A DNA stretch of 64,000 nucleotides. Source: Aureimonas sp. SA4125. Lineage in GTDB: Bacteria; Pseudomonadota; Alphaproteobacteria; Rhizobiales; Rhizobiaceae. Below the pieces are notes generated by a model. The model searched no databases. It was not told the origin of the DNA and saw nothing but the letters and a program-made list of their open reading frames with translations. The DNA lies in contig NZ_AP025032.1 in assembly GCF_019973775.1 (NCBI RefSeq), positions 3,534,001 through 3,598,000 on the forward strand. Direction: 5' to 3'. Below are positions 9,210-20,574 of the stretch, piece after piece. Made by a program: the position numbers and the translations under genes. The stretch's first letter is position 1, and each line of letters opens with the position of its first letter.

Positions 9210-10313
9210 ATGGGTTTCAGATGCGGTATCGTCGGCCTGCCGAATGTCGGCAAGTCGACCCTCTTCAACGCGCTCACCAAGACGGCGGCGGCACAGGCGG
9301 CCAATTATCCGTTCTGCACCATCGAGCCGAACACCGGCGATGTCGGCGTGCCCGATCCGCGCATGGCCGTGATCGCCAAGATCGGCAAGTCGGCGCAGAT
9401 CGTGCCGACGCGCATCACCTTCGTCGACATCGCCGGCCTGGTGCGCGGCGCCTCGAAGGGTGAAGGTCTCGGCAACCAGTTCCTCGCCAACATCCGCGAA
9501 GTCGACGCGATCGTCCACGTCCTGCGCTGCTTCGTCGACGACGACATCACGCATGTCGAGGGCAAGATCGACCCGGTGGCGGACGCCGACACGGTCGAGA
9601 CCGAGCTGATGCTCTCCGACCTCGAAAGCCTCGAGCGCCGCATCGTCGGCATCCGCAAGCGCGCCTCGACGAAGGACAAGGAGTCGCTGGCCATGTTGCC
9701 GGTGATGGAAGCGGCGCTGGCAAAGCTCACCGCCGGCGAGCCCGTGCGCGTACTGCTGAAGGGCATGGCGCCGGACGAACTGGCGATCCTGCAGGGCCTC
9801 AACCTCCTGACGTCGAAGCCCGTGCTCTATGTCTGCAACGTCGCCGAAAGCGACGCCTCGACGGGCAACGCCTACTCCGAGGCCGTGGCCGAGATGGCCA
9901 AGCGCCAAGGCGCCGGCTCGGTGATCATCTCGGCCGCCATCGAAGCGGAGATCGCCCAGCTGCCGGAAGCCGACGTGCCGGAATATATGGAGGCCGTCGG
10001 CCTCACCGAACCCGGCCTCGACCGCCTGATCCGTGCCGGCTACGATCTCCTCGACCTCATCACCTACTTCACCGTCGGTCCGAAGGAGACGCGGGCCTGG
10101 ACGATCGACAAGGGCACCAAGGCACCTCAGGCTGCCGGCGTCATCCATACCGACTTCGAGAAGGGCTTCATCCGCGCCCAGACCATCGCCTACAACGACT
10201 TTGTCTCCCTCGGCGGCGAAGTCGCGGCGAAGGAAGCCGGCAAGGCACGCGACGAAGGCAAGGAATACGTCGTCCAGGACGGCGACATCCTGATGTTCAA
10301 GTTCAACAACTGA
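9210..10313 (+). CDS. ychF: Redox-regulated ATPase/GTPase YchF (Obg family)
   Basis: Universally conserved P-loop NTPase that in other bacteria prefers ATP and is linked to ribosome and oxidative-stress functions. The 367-aa product has Walker A GLPNVGKST at 8-16, the switch block NYPFCTIEPNTG, FVDIAGLVRGAS as G3, and a C-terminal TGS domain (about 280-365). Length and start MGFRCGIVGLPN match the family. Stands alone, and is followed by palindromic repeats. Confidence 0.96.
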   Translation: MGFRCGIVGLPNVGKSTLFNALTKTAAAQAANYPFCTIEPNTGDVGVPDPRMAVIAKIGKSAQIVPTRITFVDIAGLVRGASKGEGLGNQFLANIREVDAIVHVLRCFVDDDITHVEGKIDPVADADTVETELMLSDLESLERRIVGIRKRASTKDKESLAMLPVMEAALAKLTAGEPVRVLLKGMAPDELAILQGLNLLTSKPVLYVCNVAESDASTGNAYSEAVAEMAKRQGAGSVIISAAIEAEIAQLPEADVPEYMEAVGLTEPGLDRLIRAGYDLLDLITYFTVGPKETRAWTIDKGTKAPQAAGVIHTDFEKGFIRAQTIAYNDFVSLGGEVAAKEAGKARDEGKEYVVQDGDILMFKFNN

Positions 10314-10338
10314 GTCCCGCACGGCGCTGACGGGCATT

Positions 10339-10463
10339 CTTCTCCCCGCCGGGGAGAAGTGGCCGGCAGGCCGAAGAGGGGAAAGCCGGTGGGAGATTGA
10401 TCGCCGGCGGCAGGACTGACAGCGTGCCCCCGCTGCCGCGACCTTCTCCCCGGCGGGGAGAAG
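10339..10463. repeat. Pair of 21-bp palindromic repeats (CTTCTCCCC type)
   Basis: Two near-identical palindromes, with arms CTTCTCCCCG and CGGGGAGAAG, lie at 10339-10359 and 10443-10463, differing only in the central bases (CC against GC). Between them are further partial GGGGAAA/TCTCCC-like dyads. Palindromes of this type are scattered in intergenic regions of many Rhizobiales genomes. The spot is between convergent ychF (+) and the OsmC-like gene (-), so they could also act as a bidirectional transcription stop. Confidence 0.75.
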
Positions 10464-10569
10464 AAGCAGCTCGACCGTCGTGTTCTCTTCAGTGCGCAGA
10501 CGATCGCACCGGGTGCCGCGAGCGGTCCTGCCCCTGGTGTCAGGCCTCTGGCCATCAGGCCCTTGGCCG

Positions 10570-11045
10570 TCACGCCTCGACCACGACCTCGGCAGAGTGC
10601 CCGACCTCAAAATTCACCGAGTTAGCGATGAAGCAAAGGGAATGCGCCTCCCCGTGCAACGCCAATGCTTGGTCGGCATCCGCTCCTGCGGCGAGCGTCA
10701 CCCGCGGCCGCAACGTGACACCGACGAAGCGACCACCGCCATCGCTGCCCTCCACCTTTCGCCCTCAGCCTTGTCCTCATACGCCGTGACAACGATCCCG
10801 TCGCGGGCGCACAGATGCAGATACCAGAGCTGATGACAGGCGGAGAGCGAGGCGAGCAGCAGCTCTTCCGGGTTCCAGCGGTCGGGGTCGCCGCGGAAGG
10901 CCGGATCGGAAGAGCCTGGAATGACCGGTTTGCCTGCCGCCGCGATCTCATGCGCGCGGCCATAGGCGGTATAGCTGCTGGTGCCGGAACCGCGATTGCC
11001 GGTCCAGCGAACATGCGAGGCATAGCGGTGGATCTTGTAACTCAT
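10570..11045 (-). pseudogene. OsmC/Ohr-family peroxiredoxin gene broken by a one-base frameshift
   Basis: The frame from ATG 11045 (MSYKIHRYASHVRWTGN) encodes a typical OsmC-type protein with its first active-site cysteine in LASLSACHQLW. After EDKAEG it runs into RWRAAMAVVASS and stops early. The neighbouring frame carries the rest in perfect family order: VEGSDGGGRFVGVTLRP, then the second cysteine in SLCFIANSVNFEVG, ending at 10570. The switch maps to the TTT run at 10757-10759 (AAA on the coding strand). Adding one A restores a 158-aa protein. Either a true pseudogene or a base-calling error in a short homopolymer. OsmC/Ohr proteins reduce organic hydroperoxides with a cysteine pair. Confidence 0.85.
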
Positions 11046-11132
11046 GGCATCCTCCTTCGACTCGGCGCAATGCCGGCCCCACCAACCCTCTAACGGCGAT
11101 ATATAAAGGGACAAGAACCGTTGGAGGATGGC

Positions 11133-11585
11133 ATGCAGAGCTTCGAGGATTTTCCGGTCGGCGCGACCCGCGCGCTCGGCCCCTACCCGGTCGACCATCA
11201 CGCGGTGATCGCCTTTGCCCGGGAGTTCGACCCGCAGCCGATGCATCTCGACGCCGCGGCGGGCGAGGCGGGCATGCTGGGCGGTCTGTCGGCCTCGGGC
11301 TGGCACACCTGCGCGATGATGATGCGGATGATGGCGGACGCCTTCCTGCTCGACTCGACCTCACAGGGCTCGCCCGGTGTCGACTACGTCAAGTGGAAGC
11401 GACCGGTACGGCCGGGCGATGTGCTGTCGGGGACGATGACCGTGCGCACGGCCCGCCTGTCCGCCAGCCGGCCGACCCTCGGCATCGCGCAGCTTCACAA
11501 CGACATCGTCAACCAGCACGGCGAGAGCGTGCTGGAGACCGAGTACACGCTGCTTCTCCTCACCCGCGAAGGAGCTTCCGCATGA
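11133..11585 (+). CDS. MaoC-family hot-dog dehydratase (first of pair)
   Basis: Single hot-dog-fold protein of 150 aa related to (R)-specific enoyl-CoA hydratases. The hydratase signature FDPQPMHLD (catalytic Asp and His) is present near residue 33, followed by GGLSASGWHT. ATG 11133 is chosen because GGAGG at 11123-11127 is well placed; a TTG at 11121 is in frame but would overlap that site. Its stop overlaps the ATG of the next gene, a paralogue, so the two probably form a heteromer or act on related acyl-CoA substrates. Substrate unknown. Confidence 0.88.
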   Translation: MQSFEDFPVGATRALGPYPVDHHAVIAFAREFDPQPMHLDAAAGEAGMLGGLSASGWHTCAMMMRMMADAFLLDSTSQGSPGVDYVKWKRPVRPGDVLSGTMTVRTARLSASRPTLGIAQLHNDIVNQHGESVLETEYTLLLLTREGASA

Positions 11586-12052
11586 CTCTCTGGGACGCCA
11601 TCGAGATCGGCGAGGTCGCAGACCTCGGCGAGCATCACTTCACCGAAGAGGAGATCGTGCGCTTCGCCGAGAAGTTCGACCCGCAGCCGTTCCACCTCAA
11701 TGCGGAAAAGGCCAAGGCGAGTGTCCTTGGCGGGCTCTGCGCCTCGGGGTGGCACACCGCCGCTGTCTGCATGCGGCTGAACGTCGACCACCAGACCAGC
11801 CGGATCGCCGCCTGGATGACGGCTGGCAACCCCGCCCCGCGGATCGGCCCCTCCCCCGGCGTGACCAATCTCAGATGGCCAAGGCCGGTCTTTGCCGGCG
11901 ACAGCGTCAGCTTCCGCCAGACGGTGACGGGCAAACGCCTGTCGGCCAGCCGCCCCGGCTGGGGCGTGGTCGAATTTTCGACGCTCGGGCTGAACCGGGC
12001 GGACACGCCGGTCTTCTCCTTCGCCGCCGCAGCTTTCATCGGGACCGACTGA
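11582..12052 (+). CDS. MaoC-family hot-dog dehydratase (second of pair)
   Basis: A 156-aa paralogue of the preceding gene, sharing FDPQPFHLN, GGLCASGWHT and RLSASRPGWG with it. ATG overlaps the upstream stop (ATGA), so translation is coupled. The catalytic Asp/His pair is present. Such tandem single-domain MaoC genes may reproduce the two-domain arrangement of larger hydratases; that is inference. Converges on apt. Confidence 0.88.
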   Translation: MTLWDAIEIGEVADLGEHHFTEEEIVRFAEKFDPQPFHLNAEKAKASVLGGLCASGWHTAAVCMRLNVDHQTSRIAAWMTAGNPAPRIGPSPGVTNLRWPRPVFAGDSVSFRQTVTGKRLSASRPGWGVVEFSTLGLNRADTPVFSFAAAAFIGTD

Positions 12053-12164
12053 CGCGTCCGATGCCTCTTCCCCAGGGGCTGCCTTCTCCGGTCGATCGCG
12101 GCGCATGGTCTTGCGGCCGACAGAGAGGGACCGCGGGACCCAGCGTTGATGCCCGTCGCCTGCG

Positions 12165-12704
12165 TCAATGGCCGGAAAAGCTGACCAGCGTGCGCACTTC
12201 GACGCCCAGCGCCTCGAGCCGCTTGCGGCCGCCGAGATCGGGCAGGTCGATGACGAAGCATGCGGCAACGATCTCGGCGCCGAGCTGGCGCAACAGCGTC
12301 ACCGCCGCTTCCGCGGTTCCACCGGTGGCGATGAGGTCGTCCGTGAGAAGCACCCGCTCGCCCGGCTCGACCGAATCGCGGTGCATCTCCATCTCGTCGA
12401 GACCGTACTCCAGCGAATAGGCGACGCGGACGGTCGCATGCGGCAGCTTGCCGGCCTTGCGGACCGGCACGAAGCCCGCGCCGAGCTGATGTGCCATGGC
12501 GCCGCCGAGGATGAAGCCACGCGCCTCGATGCCGGCGACCTTGGCGATGCCCGCGCCCGCCAGCGGCGCGACCAAGCGATCGACGCAGTCCCGGAAGGCT
12601 CCGGGATCGGCAAGCAGCGTGGTGATGTCGCGGAACTGGATACCGGGCTTGGGATAATCCGCGATGGTGCGGATGTGCGCGGCAAGAGCGAAGGGGTCGG
12701 ACAT
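12165..12704 (-). CDS. apt: Adenine phosphoribosyltransferase
   Basis: Salvages adenine to AMP using PRPP. The 179-aa length is usual. The PRPP-binding motif [16 protein letters not shown] is near residues 119-134, and [12 protein letters not shown] near 20-31 is characteristic of Apt. Located just after the bc1 operon on the same strand; a strong terminator lies only 21 bp upstream of the start codon, so it probably depends on read-through or on a promoter hidden within the terminator region. Confidence 0.96.
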   Translation of the reverse strand: MSDPFALAAHIRTIADYPKPGIQFRDITTLLADPGAFRDCVDRLVAPLAGAGIAKVAGIEARGFILGGAMAHQLGAGFVPVRKAGKLPHATVRVAYSLEYGLDEMEMHRDSVEPGERVLLTDDLIATGGTAEAAVTLLRQLGAEIVAACFVIDLPDLGGRKRLEALGVEVRTLVSFSGH

Positions 12705-12724
12705 GGCGAGTTTTCCTGGACATG

Positions 12725-12749
12725 AAAAAGGGGCCGACAGGGCCCCTTT
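12725..12749 (-). terminator. Rho-independent terminator of petABC
   Basis: On the minus strand, AAAGGGGCC, a short loop and GGCCCCTTTTT form a 9-bp stem followed by a T run, 25 bp after the petC stop. Forward coordinates cover AAAAAGGGGCC through GGCCCCTTT. Confidence 0.85.
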
Positions 12750-12773
12750 CTCGTCAGTTTCGAAGGATTGCGA

Positions 12774-13769
12774 TCAATGCGGCGTATTAGCCCAGACACG
12801 GCGCTTGATGACGTAGGTCAGCGAAGCCAGGACGATCAGGAACACCAGAACGACCAGGCCCGTCTGCTTGCGCGTCACGAGATGCGGCTCGGCCGCCCAC
12901 ATCATAAAGGCCGAGACGTCGCGCGAATACTGATCGACCGTCTGCGGTGCGCCGTCGTCGTAAGTGACCACATCGTCCGACAGCGGCGGCGGCATGGCCA
13001 GCGCCGGGCCGGCGATGAAGGCGGGGTTGTAGTAAGTGCCGTCCTGGACGGTGATGCCCTCCGGTGCCTCGTCCTCGTAGCTGGTGAGAAGAGCGTGGAC
13101 GTAGTCCGGCCCGCCCTCGGCATACTGGATCCAGGGCAGCACGTCGAAGACGAACTGCGGGAAGCCGCGCTCGACCGCGCGAGCCTTGGCCATCAGCGAC
13201 AGATCCGGCGGCGCAGCACCGTTGTTGGCGGCAGCGGCTGCCTCGTGGTTGGGATAGGGCGAGGGGAAATAGTCGGATCCGACGCCCGGCCGCTCGACCA
13301 TCTCGCCATCGGCGTTCGGGTTCGGGTCCTGAACGGTGTACTCGGCGGCGAATGCCTTCACCTGCTCCTCGTTGTAGCCGAGCGAGGACAGATTGCGAAA
13401 CGCGACGAGGCTGAGCCCGTGGCAGGCCGCGCAGACTTCCTTGTAGACCTTCAGGCCGCGCTGCAGCTGGCCGATGTCCCAGTGCCCGCCCATGCCGGCA
13501 AAGGTCCAGTCCATTTCCTCGGGCTTCTTCAGCGGGTAGTGCGGCGTCGCATGCTCGCCGCCGGCCTCCTCATGCTGGTCGCCGGTCGTCCCCAGACCGG
13601 TCCCGCTGTCAGGCGCTGCACCTGGCGCGGAGCCCTCGCCGGCCTGCGGCGTCTCGGTGCTGGGCTGCGGCGCGGCTGTCGTCGAGTCGGCCGGAACCGC
13701 CTCCTGTGCATGGGCGACCGGCGCGAAATAGACGCCGGCAGCCAGCACGGCGGTCAGAAGCTTGATCAT
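12774..13769 (-). CDS. petC: Cytochrome c1 of the bc1 complex
   Basis: Periplasm-facing c-type cytochrome subunit of ubiquinol:cytochrome c reductase. The 331-aa product has a signal peptide (MIKLLTAVLAAGVYFAPVA), then a Pro/Gly/Thr-rich insert to about residue 75 that is longer than in classic c1 proteins, the haem-attachment motif CAACH at 113-117, and a C-terminal membrane anchor (GLVVLVFLIVLASLTYVI). ATG 13769 is preferred (GGAAAG upstream); a GTG at 13790 is in frame. Separate from petB, unlike the fused fbcH gene of Bradyrhizobium. Last gene of petABC. Confidence 0.94.
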   Translation of the reverse strand: MIKLLTAVLAAGVYFAPVAHAQEAVPADSTTAAPQPSTETPQAGEGSAPGAAPDSGTGLGTTGDQHEEAGGEHATPHYPLKKPEEMDWTFAGMGGHWDIGQLQRGLKVYKEVCAACHGLSLVAFRNLSSLGYNEEQVKAFAAEYTVQDPNPNADGEMVERPGVGSDYFPSPYPNHEAAAAANNGAAPPDLSLMAKARAVERGFPQFVFDVLPWIQYAEGGPDYVHALLTSYEDEAPEGITVQDGTYYNPAFIAGPALAMPPPLSDDVVTYDDGAPQTVDQYSRDVSAFMMWAAEPHLVTRKQTGLVVLVFLIVLASLTYVIKRRVWANTPH

Positions 13770-13793
13770 CGTGGTCTTTCCTGACGTCACCGT

Positions 13794-15089
13794 TCAGCCC
13801 TTCTTCTCGGGCGATGCCGCAGCACCGGCCGGCAGCGCCGTCGCGCCATGCTTGGCGAGCACGGCTTCGGTGATCGACGCCGGCAACTTCTTCGGGGTCT
13901 CGATGAGGCCGAGGAGCGGCAGCAGCAGCAGGAAGTGAGCGAAGTAATAGATCGTGCCGATGAGCGCGAGGATCGGATAGATCCCCTCTGCCGGACGCGA
14001 GCCGAGCCAGCCCAGGATGATCGCGTTGACCACGAAGATCCAGAAGAAGATGCGGTACATCGGACGGTAGGAAGTCGACCGCACGCGGCTGGTATCGAGC
14101 CATGGCACGAAGAACAGCACGATGATCGACCCGAACATCACGAGCACGCCGCCGAGCTTGGAATCGATCGGACCGATGTTGAAGGTGATCGCGCGAAGCA
14201 TGGCGTAGAACGGCAGGAAGTACCATTCCGGCACGATGTGCGCCGGCGTCTTCAGCGAGTTCGCCTCGATGTAGTTGTCGGGGTGACCCATGTAGTTGGG
14301 AAGATAGAAGACGAAGTAGACGAAGATGGCGAGGAACACCAACATGGCGAACCCGTCCTTGATCGTCGCATGCGGCGTGAACGGCACGGTGTCCTGCGAG
14401 GTCTTCACCTCGACGCCGGTCGGGTTGGTCTGGCCGGAAACATGCAGCGCCCAGACGTGCAGGATCACCACGCCGAAGATCATGAACGGCAGGAGATAGT
14501 GCAGCGAGAAGAAGCGGTTCAGGGTCGCATTGTCGACGGCGAAGCCGCCGAGGAGCAGCTGCTGGATCGGCTCGCCGATGCCGGGGAAGGCGGTGAAGAA
14601 GCCGGTGATGACGGTCGCACCCCAGAAGCTCATCTGACCCCAGGGCAGGACGTAGCCCATGAAGGCGGTCGCCATCATCAGGAGGAAGATGATGACGCCG
14701 AGGATCCACAGCACCTCGCGCGGCTCCTTGTAGGAACCGTAGTACAGGCCGCGGAAGATGTGGATGTAGACGGCGATGAAGAAGAAGGAGGCGCCGTTGG
14801 CATGCATGTAGCGCAGCATCCAGCCCCAGTTCACGTCACGCACGATGTGCTCGACGGAAGCGAAGGCGAGGCTTGCATTGGCGGCGTAGTGCATCGCCAG
14901 GACGACGCCCGTCAGGATCTGCAGCACCAGGAACAGGCCGAGAATGCCGCCGAAAGTGTAGGCATAGTTCAGATTGCGCGGCACCGGATAGGCGACGAAG
15001 GAGTCGTAGACCATGCGCGGCAACGGCAGGCGGGCGTCGAGCCAGCGCATGAAGCCGTTTTCGGGCACGTAGGAGGATTGGCCACTCAT
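13794..15089 (-). CDS. petB: Cytochrome b of the bc1 complex
   Basis: Membrane subunit carrying haems bL and bH and both quinone sites, 431 aa with about eight membrane helices. The Qo-site motif [12 protein letters not shown] is present, as are the paired histidine helices (for example [19 protein letters not shown] and [20 protein letters not shown]). Lies between petA and petC with short gaps (20 and 24 bp), so all three are co-transcribed. A C-terminal stretch of about 25 aa ends in EKKG. Confidence 0.97.
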   Translation of the reverse strand: MSGQSSYVPENGFMRWLDARLPLPRMVYDSFVAYPVPRNLNYAYTFGGILGLFLVLQILTGVVLAMHYAANASLAFASVEHIVRDVNWGWMLRYMHANGASFFFIAVYIHIFRGLYYGSYKEPREVLWILGVIIFLLMMATAFMGYVLPWGQMSFWGATVITGFFTAFPGIGEPIQQLLLGGFAVDNATLNRFFSLHYLLPFMIFGVVILHVWALHVSGQTNPTGVEVKTSQDTVPFTPHATIKDGFAMLVFLAIFVYFVFYLPNYMGHPDNYIEANSLKTPAHIVPEWYFLPFYAMLRAITFNIGPIDSKLGGVLVMFGSIIVLFFVPWLDTSRVRSTSYRPMYRIFFWIFVVNAIILGWLGSRPAEGIYPILALIGTIYYFAHFLLLLPLLGLIETPKKLPASITEAVLAKHGATALPAGAAASPEKKG

Positions 15090-15109
15090 TGAAACACGTT
15101 GCTCCTTGG

Positions 15110-15670
15110 TCAGCCGATCCGCACGGTCGTGTCGGATGTGAATTCGAAAGGCGGGATCTCCATGTTGGTTGGAGCAGGTCCCTGACGGATACGTCCGGCC
15201 GTATCGTAGTGCGAGCCGTGGCAGGGGCAGAACCAGCCGTCATAGTCGCCGGACTGACCAAGCGGGATGCAGCCGAGATGGGTGCAGACGCCGACCATCA
15301 CGAGCCAGGCTTCCTTGCCGACCGCGGCGCGGTTGGCGTCGGTCGCGGCGGCATCGCCAGCCAGATTCGCGTTGCGGGCCAGGGGATCCTTGAGGTCGAC
15401 GAGCTGGACGCTCTTGCCCTCTTCCATCTCCTTGGCCGTGCGCTGGCGGATGAACACCGGCTTGCCGCGCCACTTGGCGGTGATGGACTGGCCTTCGGCG
15501 ACCTGGGTGACGTCAACCTCGATCGAGGACAGCGCCAGCGTGCCGGCATCCGGATTCATCTGGTCGATAAACGGCCATACTGCCAAGCCGGCGCCGACGG
15601 CGGCAACCGCGCCTGTGGCGATATAGAGGAAGTCCCGCCGGGTCGGCTCGGCTGTATCGTTGACGCTCAC
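15110..15670 (-). CDS. petA: Rieske iron-sulfur subunit of the bc1 complex
   Basis: Carries the [2Fe-2S] cluster that takes electrons from ubiquinol to cytochrome c1. The 186-aa product has a twin-arginine signal anchor [12 protein letters not shown] near residue 10 and the two cluster motifs CTHLGC (129-134) and CPCHGSHYD (about 149-157). GTG 15670 is chosen because AAGGAG lies 9 bp upstream and [15 protein letters not shown] is the usual N-terminus; the frame is open upstream to 15820 but not family-like. First gene of petABC. Confidence 0.95.
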   Translation of the reverse strand: MSVNDTAEPTRRDFLYIATGAVAAVGAGLAVWPFIDQMNPDAGTLALSSIEVDVTQVAEGQSITAKWRGKPVFIRQRTAKEMEEGKSVQLVDLKDPLARNANLAGDAAATDANRAAVGKEAWLVMVGVCTHLGCIPLGQSGDYDGWFCPCHGSHYDTAGRIRQGPAPTNMEIPPFEFTSDTTVRIG

Positions 15671-15986
15671 GGACAGGCGCTCCTTGCACTGGATATCGAC
15701 AGAGGGCCGCGTTTCCCCCTGCTGCTTTCTTGCGGAATCTCTTCCGCGCGACAAGAGGCGAGCGGGCGCAAATCGCCAGCGGCCACGTTCCACCCCTTGA
15801 ATTGGAGCGGTTCTAGGCACGTGGCCGGAAATTGTCCAGCCGCCTGTGGCCTCAGGGTCAACGTGTCGCTGTCAGGAAGCCACAATGGGAGGCGGTCCGC
15901 GCAACATCTCCACAGTGATTCGCGCGATCAGGCGTCGTTCTGCTCGCGCATGCCGTGGTGCTGTTCCGTTTCCACCCGCCACAGGG
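15671..15986. other. 316-bp intergenic region upstream of petABC
   Basis: Lies between the end of the second ABC exporter and the petA start, both on the minus strand, and must contain the petABC promoter. I see no convincing gene, strong -35/-10 pair or terminator in it. Short reading frames that cross it lack a ribosome-binding site and family resemblance. Confidence 0.6.
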
Positions 15987-17869
15987 TTATTCGGCAGCCT
16001 CGCTATCGATGAAGCCGCCGGACTGCCGGGCCCAGAGCTGCGCGTAGAGCCCGCCGCGGTGTATGAGTTCGGCGTGGCTCCCCTCCTCGACGATATGCCC
16101 CGCATCGATGACGATCAGCCGGTCGAGCGCGGCGATGGTCGACAGTCGGTGGGCGATCGCGATCACCGTCTTCCCCTGCATCATCGCCGAGAGATTTTCC
16201 TGGATCGCCGCCTCGACCTCGGAATCAAGCGCCGAGGTGGCCTCGTCGAGGACCAGGATCGGCGCATTCTTGAGAAGCACCCGCGCGATGGCGATTCGTT
16301 GGCGCTGGCCGCCGGAAAGCTTGATGCCGCGCTCGCCGACATGCGCGTCGTAGCCGGAACGCCCGGCAGGATCGCGCAAGCCGGGGATGAAGCCTTCGGC
16401 ATTGGCGCGCTCGGCCGCCAGGATCACCTCGTCCTCGCCTGCGTCCGGCCGGCCGAAGGCGATGTTGTCGCGGATGGAGCGGTGCAGCAGCGAGGTGTCC
16501 TGCGTCACGACGCCGATCTCACCGCGCAACGAGGCCTGGGTCACATCGGCGATGTCGACGCCGTCGATGAGGATGCGTCCGCCCTCGAGGTCGTAGAGGC
16601 GCAACAGGAGGTTGACGAGCGTCGTCTTGCCCGCCCCGGAACGGCCGACGAGGCCGACCTTCTCGCCTGGCCGGATCGTCAGTGACAGCCCGTCGATAAC
16701 GCCGGCGCCCTTGCCGTAGTGGAAGACGATGTTGTCGAATCTGATTTCGCCTCGGGGGACGTTCAGGTCGGTGGCATCGGGGCGATCGAGCAGCGTCGGC
16801 AGCACGGTGACGGTCGCGACCGCATCCTGGATGGTGCCGTAGTTGCGAACGAGGCCGTTGATGTTGAACATCATCCAGCCCGACATCTGGTTAAGGCGCA
16901 GCACGAGTCCGAGCGCCGTCGCGACGCCGCCGGTGGAGACGCTGCCAGCCTGCCAGCCGATCACCGCCAGGATGCCGACCGCCGTCATCATGACGCCGTT
17001 CAGCACGGCGACGGCGGTGCGCACAGAAGTCAGCGCGCGCGTCAGCTGCCGCACCTTGCCGACGTAGGAGGCGAACCCGTCCCTGACGAACTCGTCGACC
17101 TTGCGCGAGGGGTCGAAGAGCTTGACCGACAGGATGTTGGTGAAACTGTCGACCACCCGGCCCGAGACGACCGAGCGTGCGTCGGCCGTCGCCCGGCCAT
17201 AGATCCGGATCTTCGGCAGGAGAACCCTCACGATCCAGACATAGCCGACCGACCAGACGAGGAGGACCGCCGCCATCTTCCAGTCGAGCGCGCCGAGAAT
17301 GGTCACGGCAAGCAGGATGAAGGTGATGAAGGACCAGAAGGTCTGCAGCGTGGTGACGATGAAGTCGCCCGTCGCCTCGCCGACCTGCTGCACCTTCTGC
17401 GCGATCCGGCCGGCAAAATCGTTCTGGAAGAAGGTGTAGGGCTGCTCCATCAGGCGCCGATAGGCCTGCCAACGCACGCGGTTGTAGAAGGAGGGCGAGA
17501 TCACCTGCTCTTCCAGAACCGAGGCGGCAAACAGCACGACCGTGCGTCCGACAAGCGTGAGAAGCGCGAGGCCGAGCAGCAGCCAGAAATGGTTGGCCAT
17601 CAGCGTCGCCGGGGTGGACTGCTCCAGCGCGTCGATGATCATGCCGACGCCAGTGAAAAGAACCGCCTCGACGCCGCCGGTCAGCCCGCCGGTGACGAGA
17701 AGGCCGATCAGCGGCCATTTGGCCTGCTTGGCGAAATGCCAGATGAAGCGGTTGGCATCCCGGGGCAGCGGGTCGAGATAGCCGACCCGCCGGGTGCGCG
17801 CTTCTTCCGCGTCGTCGCTGTCGGCGAAAGGCGCGATGACGTTTTCGAAACGCTGCAGGAACCGGTCCA

Positions 17870-17873
<4 letters not shown>
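15987..17873 (-). CDS. ABC exporter half-transporter (MdlB/MsbA type), second of pair
   Basis: A 628-aa fusion of an exporter-type membrane domain (about 45-340, six helices) and an ATPase domain (about 380-610). Walker A GRSGAGKTTLVNLLLR, signature LSGGQRQRIAIARV and Walker B ILVLDEATSALDS are all intact. The start overlaps the stop of the upstream paralogue by 4 bp (ATGA), so translation is coupled. The same-strand frame stays open far upstream, but that region is the antisense-frame shadow of the first exporter. The two half-transporters probably form a heterodimer exporting lipid, peptide or drug; the substrate cannot be read from sequence. Confidence 0.94.
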
Positions 17874-19792
<1,919 letters not shown>

Positions 19793-19981
19793 GCAATTCT
19801 TTCCTGGTCGGCCCGTCACGCCCCGGGGAGACGGACGGTTCGGCGCAACCTTGCGGGTTGACGGCCGGGCTATGTCTCAGCTTTGGGGCTGATATAGGTC
19901 TGCAGACCACTGCAGGCCATGGCGTCACCACCGCCGGTCTCCGCGCCTCCCGCTCCTCTAGCCCCGCGAAGCTGTCAGCCC

Positions 19982-20461
19982 ATGCCGATGCGACCGACGA
20001 TCGCCCTCTACCAGCCCGACATCGCCGGCAATACCGGAACGATCCTGCGGCTCGGCGCCTGCCTCGGTCTCGGCGTCGCCATCATCGAGCCGGCCGGCTT
20101 CGACATGTCGGACCGGGCACTGAAGCGCGCGGGCATGGACTATGTCGAGATGGCGAACCTCACCCGTCACCTCTCCTTCGCCGCCTTCGAGGCCTGGCGC
20201 GCCGCGACGGGTCGTCGCCTCGTCCTGTTCACCACCGCCGCGACGCAAGGCTACACGGACTTCGCCTATCGGCCGGACGACATCCTGCTCTTTGGCCGCG
20301 AAAGCGCCGGCGTGCCGCAGGCGGTGCACGACGTTGCCGACGCACGGGTGACGATCGCCATGATCGCCGGCGCCCGCTCGCTCAATCTTGCCGTCGCCGC
20401 CGGCATGGCGGCCGGCGAGGCGCTGCGCCAGCTCGAATGGCAGCCATCGGCCCCGGATTGA
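19982..20461 (+). CDS. trmL: tRNA (cytidine/uridine-34 2'-O)-methyltransferase TrmL
   Basis: SPOUT-fold methyltransferase that 2'-O-methylates the wobble base of some leucine tRNAs. Typical blocks are ALYQPDIAGNTGT at the N-terminus, GRESAGVPQAVHD in the middle, and the knot motif GARSLNLAVAAGMAAGEALRQ-like region (RSLNLAVA) at the C-terminus. ATGs at 19982 and 19988 both fit; the second gives 157 aa, the E. coli length. Neither has a clear ribosome-binding site. An in-frame ATG at 19919 adds only Pro/Ala-rich residues. Confidence 0.92.
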   Translation: MPMRPTIALYQPDIAGNTGTILRLGACLGLGVAIIEPAGFDMSDRALKRAGMDYVEMANLTRHLSFAAFEAWRAATGRRLVLFTTAATQGYTDFAYRPDDILLFGRESAGVPQAVHDVADARVTIAMIAGARSLNLAVAAGMAAGEALRQLEWQPSAPD

Positions 20462-20491
20462 TCCAGGAGAGGCTTTTCACCGGCTCGCAGA

Positions 20492-20509
20492 CTGACATCA
20501 AACTGTCAG
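20492..20509 (+). promoter_or_regulatory. Pho box (PhoB binding site) of btaAB
   Basis: CTGACATCAAACTGTCAG is two 7-bp CTGTCAT-like direct repeats separated by the AT-rich CAAA, the standard 18-bp Pho box layout. It is followed 11 bp later by TAGGCC (20521-20526) as a possible -10, the spacing expected when PhoB replaces the -35 element. It lies 66 bp before btaA. Induction of betaine-lipid synthesis by phosphate starvation through PhoB is established in Sinorhizobium meliloti. Confidence 0.8.
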
Positions 20510-20574
20510 CGACCGGGTGCTAGGCCGGAGGAAGAGCGCGAATCGGCGCCATCTCACGACTTCCGCGAGGGTGC

